Shown: positions 8,874 through 18,277 of the stretch, in pieces
Layout: the number at the start of each line of letters is the position of its first letter
How positions within the stretch are numbered: the first letter of the stretch is position 1
Notes under the pieces: model-generated
What the model was told of the DNA's origin: nothing
Database searches by the model: none
What the model saw: the letters and a program-made list of their open reading frames with translations, nothing else
From: Aquimarina sp. Aq107
GTDB taxonomy: Bacteria; Bacteroidota; Bacteroidia; Flavobacteriales; Flavobacteriaceae
Assembly: GCF_943733665.1 (NCBI RefSeq)
Contig: NZ_OX030782.1
Span: 2,444,501-2,508,500, forward strand
Reading direction: 5' to 3'
Length of the DNA stretch: 64,000 nucleotides
Made by a program: the position numbers and the translations under genes

Positions 8874-9518
8874 ATGTCACTTACAGAACAATTAAAAGCT
8901 CGTGCTGTTCAATCAGCCAATAAATATCCTGAAACTATTCATAAAATAATGAATAATGGTATATCAGAACTTATAGATAGTCAATTGGTAAATCGGTCTC
9001 TAAAAACTGGTGATAAAATACCCGAAATAAAACTACCAAATGCTGCGGACAAAAATATATCTATCCAAGAATTATTAGTTACCAAAAAAGTAGTATTAAC
9101 TTTTTATCGAGGAGGTTGGTGTCCTTATTGTAATCTAGAATTACAAGCTTTACAAGCATATCAAGATCAATTTGATAAACTAGGAGCTACTTTGGTAGCA
9201 ATTAGCCCAGAAACGCCTGATAACTCCCTTAATACTTCCGAAAAAAATAATTTAAGTTTTGAAGTTCTTTCTGATATTGATAACAAAATTGCAAATGACT
9301 TCAATTTAATATTTACGCTGCCTAAAGATTTAATAGAAGTTTATAAAGGATTTGGAATAGATTTAATTAAAAGTAATGGTAACGAAGATCATCAATTACC
9401 TATCGCTGCAACGTATGTTATTGATCAAGATGGAACTATCACTTATGATTTTATCAAAGAAGATTACAAAGAAAGAGCAGATCCTGAACAAATAATTAAA
9501 CACCTTAAAACCAAATAA
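8874..9518 (+). CDS. Peroxiredoxin-like AhpC/TSA family protein
   Basis: This encodes 214 residues with a thioredoxin fold of the AhpC/TSA (peroxiredoxin-like) type. An N-terminal helical extension (1-45) is followed by GDKIPEIKLPNA and the active-site loop TFYRGGWCPYCNLELQAL near residues 75-92. CPYC provides the peroxidatic cysteine, with a second cysteine three residues later that could form the disulfide. This subfamily is common in Bacteroidota and is presumed to reduce peroxides with a thiol donor; the donor is unknown. No signal peptide, so cytosolic. Confidence 0.88.
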   Translation: MSLTEQLKARAVQSANKYPETIHKIMNNGISELIDSQLVNRSLKTGDKIPEIKLPNAADKNISIQELLVTKKVVLTFYRGGWCPYCNLELQALQAYQDQFDKLGATLVAISPETPDNSLNTSEKNNLSFEVLSDIDNKIANDFNLIFTLPKDLIEVYKGFGIDLIKSNGNEDHQLPIAATYVIDQDGTITYDFIKEDYKERADPEQIIKHLKTK

Positions 9519-9562
9519 TTAAACCCTATTTAAGGATCATTTTTCAATAACACAAAAAAAAT

Positions 9563-9578
9563 TGGCACGCCATTTGGT
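9563..9578 (+). promoter_or_regulatory. Sigma-54-like -24/-12 promoter
   Basis: TGGCACG (9563-9569), four bases, then TTGGT (9574-9578) has the spacing of the RpoN consensus TGGCACG-N4-TTGCW, with G in place of C at the -12 GC. The same TGGCACGC block with identical spacing occurs before the paralogous gene at 11710. The predicted transcript start near 9588 gives a leader of about 58 nt. No enhancer-binding protein gene is in the window. Confidence 0.55.
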
Positions 9579-9645
9579 TACTTAATAATCAAATAGCGGA
9601 AACCGAAAAGCTAATGAGTAGGTAAAAACCCAAAACATTTTAGTT

Positions 9646-10296
9646 ATGAAAAAAATGATACTTTTTATCGCAGCAATGTTACTAATTGGAACAGCTGTAC
9701 AAGCAACCGATCAAAAACAGTCGAATCAAGTTGATAGGGTTACAAAACGCTATCGTAGTTCTCAACCAGTTGTATTTGTCGAGGGTGGTATAAAATTCTT
9801 TGTATATCCTAATGGAGAAATTGATTTTAAAACTACTAGAAGACGAAATTACAATAATTGGAATTGGAATACTAGAAATTATAACTCTCCAGGACGTACT
9901 AGAAGCTATAGATCTAATAATCGTTTTACAGTAAAGTATGATTACTACGGAAGATTAAAACGTGTTGGTATTACTACCATAGGATATAATCAATTTGATC
10001 AAGTAAGAAGAATTGGATCCGTTTTAGTTAGATATAATAGAAGAGGGAGATTAGCTCAAATTGGTGGACTACGAGTATATTATGGAAAAAAAGGACGAAT
10101 TCGACATATAGAAGGAAGTGTACATCATACAGGATGTGGTTTCTGCGGTGTAGATGGATGTAGTATAACTCATGATCCATATTACAATTTTAGTGGAAGA
10201 TCAAATCATACAGATTGGAAAAATCATATTGATGATGATCACAACTATAAGAATAGAAAAAGAAAAAAGAAATATAATGATCACGATGATGATTAA
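9646..10296 (+). CDS. Secreted Arg/Asn/Tyr-rich protein (paralogue of 11710 gene)
   Basis: This 216-residue protein has a clear signal peptide (MKKMILFIAAMLLIGTAVQA, cleavage after AxA). The mature part carries VFVEGGIKFFVYPNGEIDF near residues 43-61, matched by FNESGVEFSVYADGQFDF in the gene at 11710. It then has a run of short YG/IGG repeats (YDYYGRLKRVGI, YNRRGRLAQIGGL, YYGKKGRIRHIEG), a CGFCGVDGC cysteine cluster and a very basic/His/Asp tail. The family is unrecognised. Export is predicted; the repeats could form a small beta-structure with a metal-binding tail (inference). It has a sigma-54-like promoter and ends at a hairpin terminator. Confidence 0.8.
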   Translation: MKKMILFIAAMLLIGTAVQATDQKQSNQVDRVTKRYRSSQPVVFVEGGIKFFVYPNGEIDFKTTRRRNYNNWNWNTRNYNSPGRTRSYRSNNRFTVKYDYYGRLKRVGITTIGYNQFDQVRRIGSVLVRYNRRGRLAQIGGLRVYYGKKGRIRHIEGSVHHTGCGFCGVDGCSITHDPYYNFSGRSNHTDWKNHIDDDHNYKNRKRKKKYNDHDDD

Positions 10297-10323
10297 TATG
10301 AATTAGTTAGTTGGTTAGTTGTT

Positions 10324-10364
10324 AGAAAGCCTGTTATCATTTTTGATAGCAGGCTTTCTCTTTT
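10324..10364 (+). terminator. Terminator after the 9646 gene
   Basis: A 16-bp stem (AGAAAGCCTG plus TATCA with one mismatch, and its partner ending CAGGCTTTCT) around a TTTT loop, followed by CTTTT. Confidence 0.8.
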
Positions 10365-10438
10365 AACTAAAAATGTTAAGCATTCTTCTAAACAACACGA
10401 TTATTTTATATTTAAGGAGCAAAAAATAAAATCTTTTT

Positions 10439-11536
10439 ATGAAATTCTACAAAGTCTCGCTGTTAACGATTTCAATAGTTTGTATCCAAACGTCAGTTGC
10501 TCAAAAAATGCAATTCGAGGATTATGACCCACCTTCTACTCTTGTAGTTCCAGAAACTATAATAAAAAAAGCAAAATTTCCTTTTATCGATGTACATAAT
10601 CATCAATTTAGAATGCCCACACAAGATTTAAGTGAATTAGTAAACGAAATGGATAAATTAAATATGGCGGTAATGGTTAATTTATCTGGTCGAGGAAGAG
10701 GATCTGATGAGCATCTAAAAGGAGCTCTAGAAAATGTAAAAACTAATGCTGCTAAACGTTTTATAGTATTTACCAATATTGATTTAGAAGGTATTGATGA
10801 ACCCGATTGGACAAAAAGAACTGTTGCAAGACTAGAAAAGGATGTTGTCATGGGTGCCAATGGTTTAAAAATATACAAAAGCCAAGGAATGGATAATATG
10901 GATAATAATGGGGATAGAATCAAAATAGATGATCCTAGGATTGGACCAGTATGGGAAAAATGCGGCGAATTAGGAATTCCTGTTCTGATACACGCTGCAG
11001 ATCCTAAATCATTCTGGGATCCACACGATAATCAAAATGAAAGGTGGCTGGAGCTAAAATTACGATCTAGAAGAAAGAGAGATGCTAAGGTAACAGGCTC
11101 TTGGCAAACCATTATACAAGAACAACACAATATTTTTAAAAAACATAAAAACACTAAATTTATCAATGCCCATTTAGGATGGTATGGAAACAACTTAGCC
11201 AAACTCGCAGAGTTAATGGATGAAATACCTAATATGTATTCCGAAATTGGAGCAGTAATCGCCGAACTTGGACGACAACCTCGTAATGCTAAAGTATTTT
11301 TAACTAAATACCAAGATAGAATTATGTTTGGTAAAGATTCTTGGAATCCTGAGGAATACTACACTTATTTTAGGGTTCTCGAATCTAACGATGAGTATTT
11401 TCCTTATTACAAAAGATATCATGCTTTCTGGAAAATGTATGGATTAGACCTTGAAGATGAAGTTCTGAAAAAACTATATTATAAAAATGCACTAAAAGTA
11501 ATTCCTAATATTGATAAAAGTTTATTTCCAAAATAA
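10439..11536 (+). CDS. Secreted amidohydrolase-family protein
   Basis: This 365-residue TIM-barrel metal-dependent hydrolase (amidohydrolase 2 type) has an N-terminal signal peptide (MKFYKVSLLTISIVCIQTSVAQ). The first metal-binding site is FPFIDVHNHQFRMP (about residues 47-60), later ligands are in IPVLIHAADP and KFINAHLGW, and the final aspartate is in RIMFGKDSWNPEEY. The family includes decarboxylases and lactonases, so the substrate cannot be assigned. A periplasmic location is predicted. It lies between two related secreted proteins but has its own spacing and no visible -24/-12 element. Confidence 0.85.
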   Translation: MKFYKVSLLTISIVCIQTSVAQKMQFEDYDPPSTLVVPETIIKKAKFPFIDVHNHQFRMPTQDLSELVNEMDKLNMAVMVNLSGRGRGSDEHLKGALENVKTNAAKRFIVFTNIDLEGIDEPDWTKRTVARLEKDVVMGANGLKIYKSQGMDNMDNNGDRIKIDDPRIGPVWEKCGELGIPVLIHAADPKSFWDPHDNQNERWLELKLRSRRKRDAKVTGSWQTIIQEQHNIFKKHKNTKFINAHLGWYGNNLAKLAELMDEIPNMYSEIGAVIAELGRQPRNAKVFLTKYQDRIMFGKDSWNPEEYYTYFRVLESNDEYFPYYKRYHAFWKMYGLDLEDEVLKKLYYKNALKVIPNIDKSLFPK

Positions 11537-11637
11537 TACAACTTAGTTAAAACATAAAAAACAAAAACCTAATAACCAGTATTTTAACACCTAAAAACCT
11601 TTAACAATGAAGAACACTATATAATAATCTGTTTTTT

Positions 11638-11653
11638 TGGCACGCTGCTTGAT
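11638..11653 (+). promoter_or_regulatory. Sigma-54-like -24/-12 promoter
   Basis: TGGCACG (11638-11644), four bases, then TTGAT (11649-11653), the same spacing as the element at 9563 and preceded by a T-run as in many RpoN promoters. The leader to the ATG at 11710 would be about 45 nt. Confidence 0.55.
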
Positions 11654-11709
11654 ACTATATAAACGAGTGATAAAAACTAATTTTTACACTTCTTTTAAAA
11701 TCACAGATT

Positions 11710-12975
11710 ATGAAAAATATTGTTTTACTATTTACAGGTTTATTATTAGCTTCTTTTACTGCTAATGCTTTTGAAACAAATACAGAAACCGTTTCTAGAT
11801 ATTATAATTATGGAAAATCATTCATTTTCAATGAAAGTGGAGTTGAATTCTCTGTGTATGCAGATGGTCAGTTTGATTTTTACGTAAACAGACCAAGAGG
11901 TGGTGTTAGTGTTAATATCAATCGTCCAGGTGTAAATATTAGTTTTAACTCTGGTTATGATTATGATGCATATGTACAGTATGATGATTATGGTGCTGTA
12001 GTGCAAATAGAAAATGTACCAATATTCTATGATTACTACGGTAGGATTAGTCAAGCAGGTGATATATTTATCAACTACAACCGTTTTGGTAGAATATCAA
12101 GAGTTGGTGGACTATATGTAAACTATAATAACTACGGTAATTTTGTTAACTGTACTGGATTTATTAATAGCTTTAATAGACATTATACATACAGACCTTT
12201 TCACGCTTTCTTTACAGTACCAGTTGTAAGTAGATGTATTGTATTCAATAGACCTTACAGAAGATTTTATAACCCTTATAGATTTTCATATAATGTTTTT
12301 AGAACGAACTATTATAATGGATACTATGCAAAACCTTATAGAAGTCGTAACTATTACAGACCTAATCAGAGAGTAGCAAGCTATAACAGAGGGAATAGAG
12401 TTAGCAGAGCTAGAAGTCTTGATTATAGATCTCGTGATAGAAGAACAGCTATGTACAAGAGAAATGATCGTAACTACAGAACTGTAAATCGAAGTAGATC
12501 TACTTCTGTAAATAGAAACAGAGCTAACGTAAATAGTAATACCTCTAGAAGTAGAAGTACACAAACTAGAGATAGAGCGAAAACTACTTCAAGAAGCGCT
12601 CAAAACAGAAGTAGAACACAAAATACGCAAAGAACTAGAAACGCCGTAACAAGTCGTTCTACTAGGAATGCTGAAACAAGAAGTCAAGCAAGAAAAGCTG
12701 ATCAAAATAGAGTTCTGTCAAACCAAAGATCACAAAGAAGTAGAAACACTGTTGCAAATGGATCTAGTAGAAATAACAATAAAGTAAGAACTACGACTAG
12801 AAGTAATAGAAATAATAGTTCAAGAAATGTAACAAAACGTTCTAATAACAGTCGATATACTAGTAAAGGAACTAATAATTCTAGATCTAAAGTACAAAAA
12901 CAAAGAAGTAACACTTCTAACAGATCCGCAAGATCTAATAATTCTAGATCTCGTACAGCTAGAAGTAGAAGTTAA
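11710..12975 (+). CDS. Secreted protein with YG repeats and Arg/Ser/Asn-rich tail
   Basis: This 421-residue protein has a signal peptide (MKNIVLLFTGLLLASFTANA). The first half repeats short Y-x-x-Y/F-G units (YDDYGAVVQIENV, YDYYGRISQAGD, YNRFGRISRVGGL, YNNYGNFVNCTG) and shares FNESGVEFSVYADGQFDF with the 9646 protein. From about residue 195 to the end it becomes a low-complexity Arg/Ser/Asn/Thr domain with many NRS, SRS and TRS motifs, which gives strong positive charge and likely disorder. No known family is recognised. It could bind polyanions such as eDNA or polysaccharide (inference). It sits behind a sigma-54-like promoter. Confidence 0.8.
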   Translation: MKNIVLLFTGLLLASFTANAFETNTETVSRYYNYGKSFIFNESGVEFSVYADGQFDFYVNRPRGGVSVNINRPGVNISFNSGYDYDAYVQYDDYGAVVQIENVPIFYDYYGRISQAGDIFINYNRFGRISRVGGLYVNYNNYGNFVNCTGFINSFNRHYTYRPFHAFFTVPVVSRCIVFNRPYRRFYNPYRFSYNVFRTNYYNGYYAKPYRSRNYYRPNQRVASYNRGNRVSRARSLDYRSRDRRTAMYKRNDRNYRTVNRSRSTSVNRNRANVNSNTSRSRSTQTRDRAKTTSRSAQNRSRTQNTQRTRNAVTSRSTRNAETRSQARKADQNRVLSNQRSQRSRNTVANGSSRNNNKVRTTTRSNRNNSSRNVTKRSNNSRYTSKGTNNSRSKVQKQRSNTSNRSARSNNSRSRTARSRS

Positions 12976-13013
12976 AAAAATATAAAGAATTTATTTTTTT
13001 GGTTGGTTAGTTG

Positions 13014-13060
13014 GAAAATCCCCCAGAGTAGTATGCTTAAGCACCTCGGGGGATTTTCTT
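13014..13060. terminator. Bidirectional terminator between 11710 gene and flippase
   Basis: Arms AAAATCCCCC and GGGGGATTTT enclose a 23-nt loop region containing the stop codon of the minus-strand flippase gene. Serves the convergent genes. Confidence 0.7.
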
Positions 13061-14494
13061 TAGTATAGTATTAATATCTTCAGATATTTTAAAATAATAC
13101 AATAAAGCAATATAACAAACTCCGATAATTACACTCTTAATACTAATATTTATTATCGGATGAAATTTAAAATCCCAAAAATAAAATCCTATTACGAATG
13201 CTGAAACAAATAGTATGATCAACAATGTTTTTGAGGAAAATGGATTCATTTTAAATTTTACCTGAACAATCAATACTTTTGCCAAATTATAACAAAACAC
13301 TGCGCTAAAAGTGGCAATAGCAGCTCCTGATACACCAAAGATTGGAATACAAATCCAATTAAGAATAAATGCCAAAATAGCCATTCCAATTCCTATATAT
13401 AAAATCAATCGATAGTAATCCGAATTAAATAATATGGAATTGTTATTACCCAATAAATTATCAAATAACTTTGCGCCTCCAATTAATACAACTACCCAGA
13501 TAAATAATTCATATTCATCTGGAATCAGTTCAAAAAGTTCATTAACATTACAAAGTATTAACACAAATAATAAACCACTGATTGCAAATAGATTTAAAGA
13601 ACTTTTCTTATATAAAACTCGCAATTGATCAAAATTCTTTTCATTGATCAACTTAGCTGTCAAAGGATACGTGATTTGATGCATTGCTCGAGAAGGAATT
13701 ATTATAACACTTGCTATGTAAGCACAAATACCATATTTAGCAACATACTCAATAGGAAGATAACGCTCTATCATCGTTTTATCTAAATCGATTAATAAGG
13801 TAGCAACCGAACCTGCTATTAGAATTAATAAAGAATATTTTAAAACAGAAATATAATTAGTGGGAAATGAGAAACTAAATTTAAAGTTATGCAATCTCAA
13901 AGCATAAGTAACCATAACCACCAATCGCACAATATAAACTAACACTAGTGCATAAATGAATTGTTTTACATTAATGATACCTATAGCTACAAGAATTAAA
14001 AGAATCATTGAACAAACACGCACGAACAACTCTTTTAATACATTACCAAAAACACTCTTTAGTTTTACTTTTGCCCAAGCAAAAAATACTTCAAAATAAG
14101 ATAAAGCAATTGCTAAAACATATATTGTCCATACATATGGTTGTACAACGGCATTATCTTCACTAAAAAAATCAAGAATAGAAGTATATAAAACCAAGCC
14201 AACAGTCCCAATTACAATTGCTACAAACAAAGGAAGAATAAGCATCATACTCATAAATCGATTTTGCTCTTCCTTCTTAAAGTATGAAGAATAAAATTTT
14301 ACCATGGTATTATGAGCACCAAAAGCCATTAATGGCCAGATTAAGTTAGAAGCTGAAAGTAAATACGACACAAGTCCATAATATTCTTCATCTAAAAATT
14401 TGGTAAACAAAAAGAGGGTATTGATAGCACCAATCCCAAAACCAAAACAGGTAATGATTACATTTCTAATTGATTGATTTACTACTATTCCCAC
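13037..14494 (-). CDS. Oligosaccharide flippase (Wzx-like)
   Basis: This 485-residue polytopic membrane protein has 12-14 hydrophobic segments across its whole length and the N-terminal pattern of MATE/MOP-superfamily polysaccharide flippases (SIRNVIITCFGFGIGAINTLFLF). Such proteins move undecaprenyl-linked glycans across the inner membrane. It is the last gene of a minus-strand operon (DUF4834, YfhO, glycosyltransferase, flippase), 17 bases after the glycosyltransferase, which supports a role in export of a surface glycan. The substrate is unknown. Confidence 0.9.
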   Translation of the reverse strand: MGIVVNQSIRNVIITCFGFGIGAINTLFLFTKFLDEEYYGLVSYLLSASNLIWPLMAFGAHNTMVKFYSSYFKKEEQNRFMSMMLILPLFVAIVIGTVGLVLYTSILDFFSEDNAVVQPYVWTIYVLAIALSYFEVFFAWAKVKLKSVFGNVLKELFVRVCSMILLILVAIGIINVKQFIYALVLVYIVRLVVMVTYALRLHNFKFSFSFPTNYISVLKYSLLILIAGSVATLLIDLDKTMIERYLPIEYVAKYGICAYIASVIIIPSRAMHQITYPLTAKLINEKNFDQLRVLYKKSSLNLFAISGLLFVLILCNVNELFELIPDEYELFIWVVVLIGGAKLFDNLLGNNNSILFNSDYYRLILYIGIGMAILAFILNWICIPIFGVSGAAIATFSAVFCYNLAKVLIVQVKFKMNPFSSKTLLIILFVSAFVIGFYFWDFKFHPIINISIKSVIIGVCYIALLYYFKISEDINTILKKIPRGA

Positions 14495-14511
14495 AATATT
14501 AAAGAATGATA

Positions 14512-15801
14512 TTAGCTATTCAAATTTTGAAGCAACAAAGACATTTCCTTAGTAAGCTCTCTCCTACTATATTTTTCAATACCTTTAGTTTCAGTTTGCA
14601 GTTTTCCGTTCTTAAATTTAACAAAATAGTCAAGTATACTCTTTTTCATCTCATTATACTCTTGATAACCAAAAAAATGACCAGAATTCGTTTCTTTTAT
14701 CAACTTAGATATATCTGCTCCTTTTGGTCCAACTGCAAGAATGGGTCTTCTAGAAACCATATATTCAAATAATTTTCCCGGTATAATACACTTTGTCTCT
14801 TCACTATCTATTTCTACTAATAGTAGAACTTGAGATCTCCTTTGTATTTCTATTGCTTCTTTATGCGAAACATATCCTTTATTTTCCAAAAAAGGAGACA
14901 AACCAGCTTCTTTGATAGATAATAACACATCTTCACTCACAGCTCCTACCAATTGCAATCTAAAAACTTTTGCAAACTCAGAATTCTCCTGAGTAAGATC
15001 ATATAGAACATTCCAAAGTTTTTCTGGATTTCTTCCAGATAATAATGAACCAATATGAGAAACTGTAAATTCTTTATCTAATTTTATCTCAGAGACTACT
15101 TCTTCTGTATCATATCCATTAGTAATAACAGAAATTGGTTTATTCGTAATTTCCGAAAATTCTTCTCTTGTTGTATAACTGGTTACGGTTATATGATCCA
15201 CAGCACTTAACACTCTTTTTTCTAATTCTTTGTGCTTATTTATGGATCGCTTAGTTAATTTCAATTTATTATGATATCCAATCGTTGTCCAAGGATCTCT
15301 AAAATCTGCTACCCAAGTAAGATTTAGTTCAGATTTAAGCTTCTTTCCTATCAAATGAACACTATGAGGAGGGCCTGTAGTTATAATTGTATTAATATTA
15401 TTCTCTTCAATAAACTTAGAAAGAAATTTAACCGATGGTGTTACCCAAAATTTACGTGCATCTGGTATAAAAAAGTTTCCTCGTATATAAAGTAAAAGTC
15501 TTTGAACAAAAGATTGCTTACTATCGTTTGCAATAATTCCTTTACTTATGGTTTTTGATTCATTTTTAGAAAAAATTTCTGCAAAACGATAAGGTTCAAA
15601 AATCGAATGTTCTATAACCTGTATTCCTTTCGGAATATCATTTACTAGAGATTCATCAATTAAAGGATAGGTCGGATTTTTTGGAACATAAACAATAGGT
15701 TCAATTCCAAAATCCCTAAAATACTTTACAAATTTAAGCCACCGTTGCACTCCAGGACCTCCTGCAGGTGGCCAATAATATGTTATAAGTAATACCTTCA
15801 A
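14512..15801 (-). CDS. Glycosyltransferase, GT-B fold (GT4-like)
   Basis: This 429-residue cytosolic glycosyltransferase begins MKVLLITYYWPPAGGPGVQR, the usual start of GT4-like enzymes of Bacteroidota. The acceptor domain spans about residues 1-205 and the donor domain the rest. VSHIGSLLSGRNPEKLW and the region with LEVIPGKLFEYM-like features (KCIIPGKLFEYMVSRRPIL, about 344-362) place the nucleotide-sugar site and catalytic Glu. It transfers an unknown sugar to a lipid- or protein-linked acceptor. The gene is 6 bases after yfhO and 17 bases before the flippase. Confidence 0.9.
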   Translation of the reverse strand: MKVLLITYYWPPAGGPGVQRWLKFVKYFRDFGIEPIVYVPKNPTYPLIDESLVNDIPKGIQVIEHSIFEPYRFAEIFSKNESKTISKGIIANDSKQSFVQRLLLYIRGNFFIPDARKFWVTPSVKFLSKFIEENNINTIITTGPPHSVHLIGKKLKSELNLTWVADFRDPWTTIGYHNKLKLTKRSINKHKELEKRVLSAVDHITVTSYTTREEFSEITNKPISVITNGYDTEEVVSEIKLDKEFTVSHIGSLLSGRNPEKLWNVLYDLTQENSEFAKVFRLQLVGAVSEDVLLSIKEAGLSPFLENKGYVSHKEAIEIQRRSQVLLLVEIDSEETKCIIPGKLFEYMVSRRPILAVGPKGADISKLIKETNSGHFFGYQEYNEMKKSILDYFVKFKNGKLQTETKGIEKYSRRELTKEMSLLLQNLNS

Positions 15802-15807
15802 AATAAT

Positions 15808-18246
15808 CTACGAGTTGTCTTCAGAAACTATTTCTTTTCTTTTTTTGTATTCGAAAAATAATGCTCCTAAAAATAGTAACCCAAAGATAATAGAACTTGC
15901 CAAAGTAATAGTACTTCCTGTTTTTACAACCTGAGGTTCAAACTTAAACTCTATGGTATGTTTTCCGGCCGGAACTTTTAGACCTCTAAGCATATAGTTT
16001 ACAGGATAAATAGTTTCTGATTTTCCATCTATATAAGCATTCCATCCATCTTTGTAATAAGTTTCTGAAAAAACAAGAAATCCAGGTTTTTCAGTATATG
16101 AATTATATGCTAAATGATCTGGATCTGTTTTGGATATAGATATGGTAGAAATACTATCTTTTGCTGGTTTATAACCTGCTAATTCTTCTTTAAAATCATT
16201 TCTAATAACCGCTGTATTCTTGGTGTCAATATTATTCAAAGCTTCAAATTCTGCTTTATAATCATCTACAAACTTTAAATTTTCTATAAACCAAGCCGGT
16301 CCATTTGTCGAAGGGTTTTCTTGTACATCTAATTGTCTTTTTTCATTCTGTTGAATCACATATTTTATATTCAACATATTAATAACCTGAAGATTCCCCT
16401 TTGCAATATGTCCAAAATAAACATCCTCCATTTTTCTAGGTCGAACCGCAGAATATCCATTTACCGTATTAAAGAAATAATTGGTATGAGAATTATTAAA
16501 ACCTCTGGCTTGATCTAATACTCTATAATATGATTTGTCTTTTAAAATTTCCTTATCTACATTAGTAGGTTGAAAATAAGATTTATATGTGCGCTTAGAA
16601 ATAAAAGATTCGTTATCTACACTCCGGCGATCTACTCCAACCAAATCTACGAGAATAAGAATCCCTACTCCTACTAACATTAGATTTTCTGACAGCTTTT
16701 TCTTAAGTGTAAACCAAAGTAAGGCACCAATTAATAAAATAAAAATTAAAGAGCGTAAACTATCACTTTTCATAATAGTGATACGGTCTTCTTTTAAAGC
16801 ATCAAAGATACCCGGTTGTTCTATAGCTAACTGAACATCTCCTGGAGATTTAAAACTAAATAAACTTCCTCCAAACAACCAGAATATTAAACATAATCCA
16901 CCAAAAACACCAAGAGATATTAAGAACTTCTTTTGTCTTTCTTGAAATGACGTTTTCTGATTAAACAGTTGATACAAACCAAATACTGCCGCGATTGGAA
17001 CAACAAATTCTAAAATAACCTGAATACTAGAAACAGCTCTAAATTTATTATATAGTGGAATATAGTCTACAAAAAAACGAGTTAGAAAATCTAAATTTTT
17101 ACCCCAACTTAATACTAGGGATAAAATAATTCCTCCAAGTAACCACCACCTTAATCTTCCTTTAACCAATAATAATCCTAACAAAGCTAGAAATACCACA
17201 GTAATACCTAGATATGGAGGTGCTTCTACAAAAGGTTGTGCTCCCCAATACAATCCTGTTACATTAGCGTAATAATTAGCATTTTCTGGGGACTCACCTA
17301 GCATAATCAATTTTTGATAAAAAGCCGAATCTTTACCTAAATCAGAAGCTCTTCCTAATCCCATTAACTTAGGGATAAAAAGATTTAATGATTCCAATTT
17401 ACCGTAACTATATTCAGTAATATACTCGTAGTCTAAACCATTTTTTTCCGAAGAAGTAGTTGTCGCATCCGCTAATAAATTTTTACCTCGTATACTAGTT
17501 TCCGCATATTCTGATGTTGATAACAAGGTTGTTGCATTAGTTGCTAAACCTAAAATAGCTGCAATAATTAATATTACTGATGACTTTAAAAAATGTGGTA
17601 TTTCTTTTCTTTTAAAAGCATCTACAAAGTAGGTTACTCCAATTACAAATACTAGTAGCCCTAAATAATAGGTCATTTGATAATGATTTGCTTGGATTTC
17701 TAATCCCATAGCCAAGGCTGTTAACATAAAACCCCAGATATATCGCTTTTGAAAAACCAACAGAATACCTGCTATTACCAATGGGAAATAAGCTATTGCG
17801 TGGGCTTTAGAATTATGCCCTACTCCAATTATTATAATGAGATATGCGGAAAAACCAAAAGCCAATGCTCCAAGAATTGCCATTTTCCATGGAATTCTCA
17901 TTACCAATAATAAAATATAAAAACTTGTAAGATATAGAAATAAGTAATCCGCTGGTCTTGGTAAAAATCGAATTAAACGATCTAACTTATCCATATAATC
18001 GTGGGGAAACTTAGCTCCTAACTGATATGTAGGCATCCCACCATATGCTGAATTATTCCAAAAAGTTTCTTCACCTGTCTTTTTACGATGGTCTTTTTGC
18101 TGTTTCGCCATCCCCTCATAGAGTTTAATATCATTCTGAAATATCATTTTTCCACTAAGGACAGGATTAAAAAATGCAAGTGAAGCAATTATAAAACCTA
18201 TAATAACAAGTAAATGAGGTATGAATCTTTTTAGATAAGCCATCAT
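15808..18246 (-). CDS. YfhO-family membrane protein
   Basis: This 812-residue protein has about 12-13 membrane segments in residues 1-540, a long extracytoplasmic C-terminal domain, and a final membrane helix (about 780-800) before a basic tail. It matches the YfhO family: GNTGAWY-like architecture, an Asp-containing first loop, and a C-terminal TIEFKFEPQVVKTGS region. In Gram-positives YfhO relatives glycosylate lipoteichoic acid with polyprenyl-linked sugars (GT-C fold, family knowledge). In Flavobacteria the role is unproven but is likely transfer of a lipid-linked sugar at the periplasmic face. Co-transcribed with the genes on both sides. Confidence 0.9.
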   Translation of the reverse strand: MMAYLKRFIPHLLVIIGFIIASLAFFNPVLSGKMIFQNDIKLYEGMAKQQKDHRKKTGEETFWNNSAYGGMPTYQLGAKFPHDYMDKLDRLIRFLPRPADYLFLYLTSFYILLLVMRIPWKMAILGALAFGFSAYLIIIIGVGHNSKAHAIAYFPLVIAGILLVFQKRYIWGFMLTALAMGLEIQANHYQMTYYLGLLVFVIGVTYFVDAFKRKEIPHFLKSSVILIIAAILGLATNATTLLSTSEYAETSIRGKNLLADATTTSSEKNGLDYEYITEYSYGKLESLNLFIPKLMGLGRASDLGKDSAFYQKLIMLGESPENANYYANVTGLYWGAQPFVEAPPYLGITVVFLALLGLLLVKGRLRWWLLGGIILSLVLSWGKNLDFLTRFFVDYIPLYNKFRAVSSIQVILEFVVPIAAVFGLYQLFNQKTSFQERQKKFLISLGVFGGLCLIFWLFGGSLFSFKSPGDVQLAIEQPGIFDALKEDRITIMKSDSLRSLIFILLIGALLWFTLKKKLSENLMLVGVGILILVDLVGVDRRSVDNESFISKRTYKSYFQPTNVDKEILKDKSYYRVLDQARGFNNSHTNYFFNTVNGYSAVRPRKMEDVYFGHIAKGNLQVINMLNIKYVIQQNEKRQLDVQENPSTNGPAWFIENLKFVDDYKAEFEALNNIDTKNTAVIRNDFKEELAGYKPAKDSISTISISKTDPDHLAYNSYTEKPGFLVFSETYYKDGWNAYIDGKSETIYPVNYMLRGLKVPAGKHTIEFKFEPQVVKTGSTITLASSIIFGLLFLGALFFEYKKRKEIVSEDNS

Positions 18247-18277
18247 GTGCGAAACAATTTACGATTGAAGCGCCAAA

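Noticed and set aside
12286-12914. Minus-strand frames antisense to the Arg/Ser-rich gene at 11710
   Set aside because: Low-complexity shadows of AGA/AGT codons; the plus-strand gene has a signal peptide and promoter.
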